A program made the position numbers and the translations under genes. 11,033 nucleotides of DNA from Acidimicrobiaceae bacterium (GTDB lineage Bacteria > Actinomycetota > Acidimicrobiia > Acidimicrobiales > RAAP-2), in assembly GCA_030838245.1 (NCBI GenBank), contig JAUTXB010000122.1, positions 1 through 11,033 on the forward strand, in the 5' to 3' direction. Below are positions 6,373 through 11,033 of the stretch, in pieces (within the stretch, counting starts at the first letter, position 1; each line of letters begins with the position of its first letter). The notes below the pieces were generated by a model. The model did not search any database and was not told the DNA's origin. It was given only the letters and a program-made list of their open reading frames with translations.

Positions 6373-6843
6373 CTAGCCGGTCGGCTCGGGAGACTCGGCG
6401 ACCGCCTTGATCCGCTCGAGCGTGGTGCGCATGCCGTTGACGTTGGTGCGGCCGCGGGCCCGCCCCGCCAGTTTCCAATAGAGGCGGAGGACGGGTGTGT
6501 CGGTCAGCTCAAAGGACTCGGTCACGTCGCTGCCCTCGCCGCTGGGCTCGAACCGGTAGCTCCAGGTGTTCACGGCCTTGCCGCCCGGGCCGTCCACGCC
6601 GAAGGCGAACTCGCGCCCTGGAACGCAGGCGGTCACCGTGCATTTCGTCCAGTAGACCGGCCCACGACCATTGCGGCGGACATGACCGCGGAACCGCGCC
6701 CCGACCGCCGGTTCCTTCGAGTTGCCCAGCCATTCGGCCTCGAAGGTCTCGGGGCTGAACTTGCCGGTGTTGGTGATGTCGCTGACCAGGGCCCAGACCT
6801 TTTCGGTCGGGGCATCGATGTGGACGGTCACGGAATCTCGCAC
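6373..6843 (-). CDS. SRPBCC-family (START-like / polyketide cyclase-type) protein
   Basis: This 156-residue protein has the SRPBCC helix-grip pattern: a first strand VTVHIDAPTEKVWALVSDITN (residues 5-25), a central GARFRGHV (48-55), beta strands in the middle, and a long C-terminal helix ending near ERIKAVAE. Such proteins bind hydrophobic ligands in a cavity, and many actinobacterial copies have no known ligand. The start is GTG 6843: no Shine-Dalgarno sequence is present, and TATCCT on the minus strand ends six bases upstream, which fits leaderless initiation. It is first in a tight series with the TMEM175-like and LOG genes. There are no membrane segments or signal peptide, so it is probably cytoplasmic. 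Confidence 0.87.
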   Translation of the reverse strand: MRDSVTVHIDAPTEKVWALVSDITNTGKFSPETFEAEWLGNSKEPAVGARFRGHVRRNGRGPVYWTKCTVTACVPGREFAFGVDGPGGKAVNTWSYRFEPSGEGSDVTESFELTDTPVLRLYWKLAGRARGRTNVNGMRTTLERIKAVAESPEPTG

Positions 6844-6849
6844 GATGTG

Positions 6850-6855
6850 AGGATA
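6850..6855 (-). promoter_or_regulatory. -10 element of a leaderless promoter for the SRPBCC gene
   Basis: TATCCT on the minus strand ends six bases before GTG 6843, which has no Shine-Dalgarno sequence. It would drive the SRPBCC-TMEM175-LOG series. The 71-base gap to the PhzF stop contains no convincing terminator and no good -35 element. Confidence 0.55.
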
Positions 6856-6914
6856 CGACCTTGGCGTTGGTTTGGCTGGCCGAAGCGGGACGGCCCTCGG
6901 GCGACCCCGTCGGG

Positions 6915-7679
6915 CTAGACCGTCATCCGCACCTCGGCCACGGTCACGGCGTGGCCACCGAGCACCACCCGGTCGCCGTCGCGTCGCATGTGCACGGTCC
7001 CGCCCCGAGAAGAGGCTTGCTCGCCCACCAGGTCGTTGCGGCCGGTGCGCTCACCCCAAAAGACGGCCAGGGTGCAGTGGGCCGAACCGGTGGCGGGGTC
7101 TTCGGGGATGCCGACGTTGGGGCCGAACACCCGACTGACGCAGTCGATCCCGGCCCGATCCCCGGCCGCGGTCACGATGACTGCCTGGGACCCGAGGCCA
7201 GCCAGCATGGGCAGGTCAGGCTGAAAGGTACGCACCGCCGCCGCGTTCTCGAGCTCGACGAGGGCGCTGAACCGGCCCCGTCCGTACCACTGGATGCCGG
7301 CGATGGCGAGGGTGGCTGGAATGTGTGAAGGAGACGGTGGGTCGGCCGGAAAGTCCATCTCGATCCGTCCCTCGGCCCCCTGGCTACACGCCAGCGCGCC
7401 GCTTCGGGTGTGGAAGCGAGCGGTACCGCCGAGCACATGGGCCGAGGCGAGCGTGGCGTGGCCGCACATCGGGACCTCGACGGTGGGCGTGAACCAGCGG
7501 AGGTCGTAGTCACCGTCGGCTCGCCAGGCGACGAACGCCGTCTCGGCCAGGTTCATCTCCATGGCCACAGCCTGCATCTGGGCGTCCTCGGGGAACTTCT
7601 CCACCACGGCGACGGCTGCAGGGTTGCCGCTGAAGGGCCGGTCGGTGAAGGCGTCGACCACTGTCAGCTCGAGCCTCAT
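6915..7679 (-). CDS. PhzF-family isomerase/epimerase-like protein
   Basis: This 254-residue protein has the PhzF fold signatures: VVDAFTDRPFSGNPAAV (7-23), NLAETAFV (43-50, with Glu46 matching the catalytic Glu of PhzF), MCGHATL (71-77, with His74) and EDPATGSAHC in the second half, where the catalytic Asp lies. PhzF of Pseudomonas isomerises a phenazine precursor, but most homologues lie outside phenazine clusters and their substrate is unknown. No phenazine genes are visible here. ATG 7679 overlaps the stop of the upstream methyltransferase gene by four bases (ATGA), so the two are translationally coupled and may act on related substrates. The frame runs further upstream, but that part lies inside the methyltransferase gene and is not PhzF-like. 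The length is slightly short but complete. Confidence 0.93.
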   Translation of the reverse strand: MRLELTVVDAFTDRPFSGNPAAVAVVEKFPEDAQMQAVAMEMNLAETAFVAWRADGDYDLRWFTPTVEVPMCGHATLASAHVLGGTARFHTRSGALACSQGAEGRIEMDFPADPPSPSHIPATLAIAGIQWYGRGRFSALVELENAAAVRTFQPDLPMLAGLGSQAVIVTAAGDRAGIDCVSRVFGPNVGIPEDPATGSAHCTLAVFWGERTGRNDLVGEQASSRGGTVHMRRDGDRVVLGGHAVTVAEVRMTV

Positions 7680-8347
7680 GCCGGAGCAGCCGCCGAGCGG
7701 CCGACCAGGAGCGCGAAGCCCCGCCAGCGCCACACGCAGTCCACGTGCTCGAGGCCGGCCTCGCCCATCCAGCCTGCCTGTTCCTCCACGCCGACCAGTC
7801 GATCGGCCGGGTCGTCGGCGCTCCGACCGATGGCGGCCAGGAACTCGGCGTGGAGCTCGGGGGTGGCCGAAGCCACGACCTCGAGGTTGGCAAAGAGGCC
7901 GCCGGGCCGGAGTTGTCGGGCGACCTCGGAAAAGAGGTCCTGCTTTCGACCATCTTCGAGGTGGTGGATAGCGAAGCCGGACACGATGATGTCGAAGGTC
8001 CCCAGCGGGTCGATGGAGGCAGCCAAGTCCCAGTGGCGCACCGTGACTCGCCGGTCGCCGTTGAAGCGCGCTTGCGCTCGCTTGAGCATCGGATCGGACA
8101 CGTCCACGGCCACGACCCGCCTGACGGTGGCGCGGGCATCGAGCACCAGGGCCGTGAGCCGCCCGTCGCCACAACCCAGATCGAGCACCGTTTCCGGGGT
8201 AGCCGGGAGCAGCTCTGCGAGCACGCGCTCACCGGCGAGGCGAGGGGGGAGGCGGTCGATCCGATCGAGGTACCACTTGACTTGTTCGGGATCGCTCCAG
8301 CCTGCTGTCGGGGTTCGTCCCTCGCTCTCGGCCGCTCTCACCGCCAT
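7676..8347 (-). CDS. Class I SAM-dependent methyltransferase
   Basis: This 223-residue protein has the class I methyltransferase core: motif I VLDLGCGDGRL (54-64) for SAM binding, an acidic residue ending the second strand in VVAVDVSD (78-85), a motif reading FDIIVSGFAIHHLED, and LRPGGLF typical of the post-motif segment. It looks like a small-molecule methyltransferase, but the substrate cannot be inferred. The start is uncertain. ATG 8347 is given, with no Shine-Dalgarno sequence. CATACT on the minus strand ends one base before that ATG and seven bases before the in-frame GTG 8341, so a leaderless transcript would favour GTG 8341 (two residues shorter). Its TGA overlaps the PhzF start. The gene at 8483 is divergent. 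Confidence 0.92.
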   Translation of the reverse strand: MAVRAAESEGRTPTAGWSDPEQVKWYLDRIDRLPPRLAGERVLAELLPATPETVLDLGCGDGRLTALVLDARATVRRVVAVDVSDPMLKRAQARFNGDRRVTVRHWDLAASIDPLGTFDIIVSGFAIHHLEDGRKQDLFSEVARQLRPGGLFANLEVVASATPELHAEFLAAIGRSADDPADRLVGVEEQAGWMGEAGLEHVDCVWRWRGFALLVGRSAAAPA

Positions 8348-8348
8348 A

Positions 8349-8354
8349 AGTATG
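8349..8354 (-). promoter_or_regulatory. Possible -10 element of the methyltransferase gene
   Basis: CATACT on the minus strand keeps the conserved A2 and T6 of the -10 element. The gap to GTG 8341 is seven bases, as in the DUF6457 promoter. The first base departs from TANNNT, and the gap to ATG 8347 is only one base, so transcription may start downstream of that ATG. Confidence 0.35.
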
Positions 8355-8470
8355 GTCCGCGAGGCGGAGTAGGGGCGGGGGACCGTGGCGTGTGAGCGGT
8401 GGCGTGCCTGGGAGGTTTGACCGGCGGAGCGGTGCGAGGCGGGAAGGAGCGGGGGCGTTGTCACTTGGGC

Positions 8471-8476
8471 AAGACT
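8471..8476 (+). promoter_or_regulatory. Possible -10 element of the gene at 8483
   Basis: AAGACT ends six bases before ATG 8483, which has no Shine-Dalgarno sequence, repeating the layout of other leaderless starts in the window. The first base is not T, so it is a weaker match. The divergent region 8348-8482 holds no gene. Confidence 0.35.
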
Positions 8477-8482
8477 GCGTTC

Positions 8483-8857
8483 ATGGCCTTCGGTCAACAG
8501 TCCGGGCCCCCGGCATCGGCCCGGCAGGTACGCGAGCTGCTGACCCTCCTCCAAGAGGCCGGGCACTCTGATTTCCGCGATGCCCGGGGCCCCATGGGGT
8601 TCACCCAGCGCCAGGCGGCGGGCAAATTCACGCGCGACGAGGCGGAAGCGTTCGTCGACCGGCTCCAGGAAGCATCGGCCGACGAGAGCCCCGTGGTGGC
8701 GGCTCGAGCACCGGTGGCGCCCCGAGCACCGGCTGGGCGGTCGACGCCCGGACCATCGGCTCGGCGGTCGGCGGCCGAAACGGTCTTGCGCACCATGCCG
8801 GCCGACAGCCTGGCCGACGAGCTCCGCCGGCGCGGCTGGACGGTGACCGAGCCGTGA
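8483..8857 (+). CDS. Small conserved-looking protein of unknown function
   Basis: This is a 124-residue soluble protein with three parts. The N-terminal 60 residues read as two or three helices (SARQVRELLTLLQEAG; FRDARGPMGFTQRQAAGKFTRDEAEAFVDRLQEA) and resemble small actinobacterial helical domains such as DUF3072. That comparison is from memory and not certain. Residues about 72-95 form a Pro/Ala/Arg-rich linker encoded partly by an imperfect 27-base tandem repeat. The last 20 residues, MPADSLADELRRRGWTVTEP, look like a short conserved helix with a Trp-containing end. A basic linker and paired helical ends suggest nucleic-acid or protein binding, but this is inference. ATG 8483 is preferred over upstream GTG codons because the low-complexity extension before it is not domain-like. 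It is divergent from the methyltransferase gene. Confidence 0.72.
   Translation: MAFGQQSGPPASARQVRELLTLLQEAGHSDFRDARGPMGFTQRQAAGKFTRDEAEAFVDRLQEASADESPVVAARAPVAPRAPAGRSTPGPSARRSAAETVLRTMPADSLADELRRRGWTVTEP
8722..8775 (+). repeat. Imperfect 27-base tandem duplication in the linker of the 8483 gene
   Basis: Two adjacent 27-base units (8722-8748 and 8749-8775) match at 21 of 27 positions by eye, and a partial third unit is seen around 8704-8719. The unit length is a multiple of three, so the frame is kept. It encodes part of the Pro/Ala/Arg-rich linker. This probably records a past slippage or duplication. Confidence 0.5.
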
Positions 8858-8869
8858 TGCCGGTCGCAT

Positions 8870-8883
8870 CCGCCGTTTGGCGG
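8870..8883 (+). terminator. Short hairpin after the 8483 gene
   Basis: CCGCC (8870-8874), a four-base GTTT loop and GGCGG (8879-8883), with two further pairs possible after a bulge. It begins 12 bases after the TGA at 8855-8857. No T-run follows, so it is at best a weak intrinsic terminator. Confidence 0.35.
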
Positions 8884-8884
8884 G

Positions 8885-9156
8885 ATGACGCCCAGCTACG
8901 TCTTCCGCCGCAATTTCTGGTTCACCACTCTCTCTGACGAGCGAACCGTGGCCCTGCGAGCCGAGATCGGCGTGGACCGGATCATGTCCGAGACCGATTT
9001 TTCCTCAGACCGATTTCGTCCTGGCCCGACAGCCAGACCATCGTGGCCGCACAGTTGGCCGGAGTACCCAAGGCCGAAGCCGACGGCATGACCTTCCTGA
9101 ACGCGGCAGAGCTCTACCGGCATCCCCTGCCATCAGACCTTTCCGGCCCTTCGTAA
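8885..9156 (+). pseudogene. Remnant of an amidohydrolase-family (PF04909-like) gene, 5' lost and frameshifted
   Basis: Only the last 90 or so residues of an expected 350-400 remain. From 8885 one frame reads RRNFWFTTLSDERTVALR then IGVDRIMSETDF, which matches the end of amidohydrolase-2 enzymes (typical pattern NFWFxTxDDP, then GxDxIxxETDYPH). Near 9006-9021 the match passes to another frame, which reads WPDSQTIVAAQLAG, then FLNAAELYRHPLPS, to a TAA at 9154-9156. This is the usual WPDSQ and NAAELYRHP ending of the family. The shift equals one lost or two added bases. No start, metal ligands or upstream barrel are present. The remnant begins within 30 bases of the previous gene's stop and lies in that gene's frame. 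It is non-functional as an enzyme. Confidence 0.82.
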
Positions 9157-9202
9157 CTCCAGACGTCAGATAGTTTTGTCGCCGATCGGGTATCAGGGCG
9201 GC

Positions 9203-9208
9203 GGGAGG
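9203..9208 (+). promoter_or_regulatory. Ribosome binding site of the esterase lipoprotein
   Basis: GGGAGG lies nine bases before GTG 9218 and supports that start over the TTG at 9176, which would place extra polar residues in front of the signal peptide. A weak -10-like GATAGT lies at 9169-9174. Confidence 0.55.
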
Positions 9209-9217
9209 TCGAGCGGG

Positions 9218-10144
9218 GTGAGTCCGAGAAACCTGTGGCGGCGAGTGTTCGTGCTCATCGTGTCCGTGGTATCGCTCGGCGCAGTGCTCGCGTCCTGTAG
9301 TGGAACACCTTCGTTGGCGGGCACGTCGACAACGGTGACGTATTGCACCGATGGAGGCGTTGCCCTCGCCGTGCAGATCTATCACCCGACGGACGTGCCG
9401 AAGAGTCCCGTTCCGGTTGTCGTCTACTTCCACGGTGGAGGTTGGGAGCAGGGGGTGCCCTTCATCGAGGCGGGCACGCACTTCGGCGACGTCGAATCCA
9501 AGATCGTCAACCACGGCTGGGACTTCGCCACGGTGCAATACCGGCTCGCACCCGAGTGGCCATGGCCGGCACAGATCGTCGACGCCAAGTGCGCCATCCG
9601 GTATCTGCGAGCGTCGGCTGGCTTCTTCCATATCGACCCGTCGCGCATCGGGGTCATGGGCGACAGCGCCGGTGGGCAGCTGGCGGCGATGACCGGGCTG
9701 GCTGGTCCTTCGGCCGGCTTCGACGTCGGGCAGTATGCCGGTCAGTCGAGCAGAGTGCAGGCGGTGGTGGACGAGTACGGGCCAACCGACCTGGCCGCCC
9801 CCGATTGGCTGTCGTCACCTATCGCGCCGCAGGCGAACCAGGCTGTCTTCGGGGTGCCCCCGGGGGGTGACCCGGCTCCTCTAATAGCGGCCAGCCCCGT
9901 GACCTATGTGGCTCCGGGCGCGCCGCCGTTCCTGGTCATTCAAGGAACAGAGGACCAGTTGGTCCCGGCCTCTCAGTCTGTCGAGCTCGTCCGCCGATTG
10001 ACCGGGGCCCATGACCAGGCCAAATTGGTCTTGGTTCAAGGAGCGGCCCATGGGCTCGCGGCCGCCGGATCAGCTCCGATAAGCCCGAATCTGGCCACCG
10101 TGGGATCGGATGTCGCCTCGTTCTTCTTCACGCAGCTCGGCTAG
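9218..10144 (+). CDS. Secreted lipoprotein alpha/beta hydrolase (HSL-type esterase)
   Basis: This 308-residue protein begins with a lipoprotein signal: Arg8-Arg9, a hydrophobic core (10-23) and the lipobox Leu24-Ala25-Ser26-Cys27, so it should be exported and anchored to the membrane through Cys27. The mature part is an alpha/beta hydrolase of the hormone-sensitive-lipase group. His72-Gly-Gly-Gly-Trp76 is the oxyanion-hole motif, Gly148-Asp-Ser150-Ala-Gly is the nucleophile elbow, and Asp246 in GTEDQLVP and His278 in GAAHGL complete the triad. YRLAPEWPWPAQI also fits this group. It probably hydrolyses short-chain esters, substrate unknown. The two basic residues before the hydrophobic core resemble a Tat motif weakly. 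GTG 9218 is chosen for its Shine-Dalgarno sequence and because it gives a standard signal peptide. It is followed by about 185 bases without a gene. Confidence 0.9.
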   Translation: MSPRNLWRRVFVLIVSVVSLGAVLASCSGTPSLAGTSTTVTYCTDGGVALAVQIYHPTDVPKSPVPVVVYFHGGGWEQGVPFIEAGTHFGDVESKIVNHGWDFATVQYRLAPEWPWPAQIVDAKCAIRYLRASAGFFHIDPSRIGVMGDSAGGQLAAMTGLAGPSAGFDVGQYAGQSSRVQAVVDEYGPTDLAAPDWLSSPIAPQANQAVFGVPPGGDPAPLIAASPVTYVAPGAPPFLVIQGTEDQLVPASQSVELVRRLTGAHDQAKLVLVQGAAHGLAAAGSAPISPNLATVGSDVASFFFTQLG

Positions 10145-10317
10145 CTGAGTCACTGGCGACCAAACAGGTACCAGCTCAACCGGCCTCTGCCGACTGGTCC
10201 GGGAGCATCCAGGCGCCCGGCGTAGACACTGGCTGAGTCCTGGGACGAGGCAAGCGGTGGCGAGGATAGTGAGCGAGGAACCGCCGATGGCGCGCCAACC
10301 GCGGCCGTCGACACCAC

Positions 10318-10323
10318 TAGCCT
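10318..10323 (+). promoter_or_regulatory. -10 element of a leaderless promoter for the gene at 10330
   Basis: TAGCCT ends six bases before ATG 10330, which has no Shine-Dalgarno sequence, as at moaE and the SRPBCC gene. No -35 hexamer is clear. The rest of 10145-10329 shows only a repeated CTGAGTC and weak inverted repeats. Confidence 0.5.
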
Positions 10324-10329
10324 CACGCC

Positions 10330-10698
10330 ATGAGACGTTGGCTGCACCTCGTGGTCGGAGTGGGCATCCTGGCATTCGGGCTCGTTGCCGTGGCCCCGCG
10401 TCTCGGCGTCGGGACCAACAGCGCCTCGACGAACTCTGAGTCGGGGATCTCGGCACCATCCCCGGCCACCCCCAATGCCGGTGCCTGCCCCCAGAGCTCT
10501 ACCCGCTGTAGCCCGGCGAGCCCTCCCGTGGCTTCGGGGTTCTCGCTCTGGCCCGAAGCGGCGATCTTTCTGGGGCTGGCGGCCGCATTCGTCGCCGGTA
10601 GCCGTCGCATGCGACGTCCACGGACGCGCACTCAGCTGCCGGCAGGAATTCAGGCGATGATCCTTCGCCCTCCCCAGGCACCTCTGATCGTTCGCTGA
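10330..10698 (+). CDS. Small two-helix membrane protein of unknown function
   Basis: This 122-residue protein is not recognised. The N-terminus (MRRWLH) is followed by a hydrophobic helix at about 7-22. Next comes a polar Ser/Pro/Ala/Thr-rich loop of about 50 residues containing Cys53 and Cys60, then a second hydrophobic helix at about 74-90 (ending FVAGS) and a strongly basic stretch RRMRRPRTR at 92-100. By the positive-inside rule both ends face the cytoplasm and the Cys-containing loop faces outside, where the two cysteines could form a disulfide. GC at third codon positions is high, supporting a real gene. ATG 10330 lies six bases after a TANNNT element. The first helix might instead be a cleaved signal peptide. 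A hairpin follows the stop codon directly. Confidence 0.65.
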   Translation: MRRWLHLVVGVGILAFGLVAVAPRLGVGTNSASTNSESGISAPSPATPNAGACPQSSTRCSPASPPVASGFSLWPEAAIFLGLAAAFVAGSRRMRRPRTRTQLPAGIQAMILRPPQAPLIVR

Positions 10699-10701
10699 TC
10701 C

Positions 10702-10724
10702 CGTTCGCCCGATCGAGGCGAACG
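10702..10724 (+). terminator. Hairpin after the gene at 10330
   Basis: CGTTCGCC (10702-10709) and GGCGAACG (10717-10724) form a perfect eight-base-pair stem with a seven-base loop, starting four bases after the TGA at 10696-10698. There is no T-run after it, as is common for actinobacterial hairpin terminators, so termination is likely but not certain. The remainder of 10725-10896 shows no gene. Confidence 0.55.
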
Positions 10725-10885
10725 CACATCTGGATTGTCCCTGTCCCAATTGGACGCAACCGCGTCCTTCCGGGCTGGCTGTCTGATCCATGCACCTGCT
10801 CGTGACCACGAGTGTGCGTCCCGAATGACCTGAGTCGTCAACCATGGCCGGCACCGGCGCCAATCGCGCCCCGACCGGCTCGCAA

Positions 10886-10891
10886 GAGGAG
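10886..10891 (+). promoter_or_regulatory. Ribosome binding site of the gene at 10897
   Basis: GAGGAG five bases before ATG 10897, within AAGAGGAGAT. This supports a real start for the truncated gene at the window end. Confidence 0.65.
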
Positions 10892-10896
10892 ATCGA

Positions 10897-11033
10897 ATGC
10901 ACTACCCCACAAAGGCCCTTCTGGCCACCGCTGCTGTTGCCATCGTCGCCATTGGCGGGTCGGTGACCTCCACCGGTTTCTCGCCCCCTTCGACCGCTTT
11001 CGCCACGGGCATCTCGGGACCGCCGGGACCCGA
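10897..11033 (+). CDS. Secreted protein, 5' end only (cut by window end)
   Basis: The frame is open from ATG 10897 to the last base (45 full codons). It encodes a clear Sec signal peptide: Lys6 in the N-region and a hydrophobic core at 7-21 (ALLATAAVAIVAIGG). A likely signal-peptidase site follows Ala34-Phe-Ala36, though a site nearer residue 26 is possible. The visible mature start, TGISGPPGP, is Gly/Pro-rich. No domain can be named because the rest lies outside the window. A Shine-Dalgarno sequence at the right distance and high GC at third positions support translation. It could be a cell-wall or extracellular protein. The membrane protein at 10330 and a hairpin precede it, so it is probably transcribed separately. 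Confidence 0.65.
   Translation, partial: MHYPTKALLATAAVAIVAIGGSVTSTGFSPPSTAFATGISGPPGP

Noticed and set aside
5096..6478. 460-codon minus-strand frame covering the LOG and TMEM175-like genes
   Set aside because: The translation is Arg/Pro/His-rich with no domain, while the other frames give unmistakable LOG and TMEM175 signatures.
6028..6918. 296-codon plus-strand frame opposite the TMEM175-like and SRPBCC genes
   Set aside because: It is a Gly/Gln/Val/Asp-rich antisense shadow. It has no ribosome site or domain and covers confidently identified genes.
6915..7679. Phenazine biosynthesis cluster suggested by the PhzF-like gene
   Set aside because: No other phz-type genes are nearby, and most PhzF homologues are unrelated to phenazines.
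8855..8884. Possible stop-codon read-through joining the 8483 protein to the amidohydrolase remnant, since both are in one frame
   Set aside because: The remnant is frameshifted and lacks its barrel, and no read-through context was seen. The shared frame is a one-in-three coincidence.
10199..10220. Inverted repeat CCGGG/CCCGG after the esterase gene as a terminator
   Set aside because: It has only five pairs and a 12-base loop in GC-rich DNA, which is expected by chance, and no T-run follows.
10150..10902. 250-codon minus-strand frame opposite the small membrane protein
   Set aside because: The plus-strand frame has membrane helices, a -10 element and a terminator-like hairpin. The minus-strand translation has mixed composition without domains.
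11005..11033. Gly/Pro motif GPPGP at the window end as a collagen-like repeat
   Set aside because: Only one or two triplets are visible before the window ends, so a repeat cannot be claimed.

Overview
The window is high-GC DNA with strong G/C preference at third codon positions, many GTG starts and several start codons lying 6-7 bases after a TANNNT -10 element (leaderless transcription). This suggests a high-GC actinobacterium. An Acidimicrobiia-like host is only a guess, because nothing in the window fixes the lineage. No tRNA, rRNA, CRISPR array, insertion sequence or phage gene was found.

Region 1 (1-3784, plus strand) is a molybdenum-cofactor cluster: the 3' end of fdhD, then moaE, moeA, moaA, moaD and a small DUF6457 gene. 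moeA/moaA and moaA/moaD overlap by four bases, so translation is probably coupled. MoaA starts the pathway by turning GTP into the cPMP precursor, MoaD/MoaE form molybdopterin synthase, MoeA inserts Mo, and FdhD serves the Mo/W-dependent formate dehydrogenase. moaC, mog/moaB and moeB are not in the window.

Region 2 (3781-5109, minus strand) holds a small ferritin-like protein and, upstream of it, a hemerythrin-fold protein that has lost most iron-ligand positions. The ferritin-like gene converges on the DUF6457 gene, and both stop codons share the same CTAG. A hairpin lies between the two minus-strand genes, and about 200 bases of non-coding leader lie upstream of the hemerythrin-like gene.

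Region 3 (5110-8347, minus strand) consists of two tight groups. In transcription order these are methyltransferase then PhzF-family enzyme (four-base overlap), and SRPBCC protein, TMEM175-like channel, LOG-family phosphoribohydrolase (gaps of 15 and 9 bases) behind a leaderless promoter.

Region 4 (8348-11033, plus strand) begins with a 135-base divergent promoter region. It then carries a small protein of unknown function, the decayed 3' end of an amidohydrolase gene, a secreted lipoprotein esterase of the HSL type, a small two-helix membrane protein, and the start of a secreted protein cut off by the window end. Non-coding gaps of about 185 bases (10145-10329) and 198 bases (10699-10896) show little beyond a -10 element and a hairpin.

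Most of this is ordinary housekeeping and accessory metabolism. I do not see convincing evidence of a wholly new system. The best leads are the consistent leaderless-promoter set, the metal-site-degenerate hemerythrin/ferritin pair, the unknown protein at 8483 and the stand-alone DUF6457 gene.
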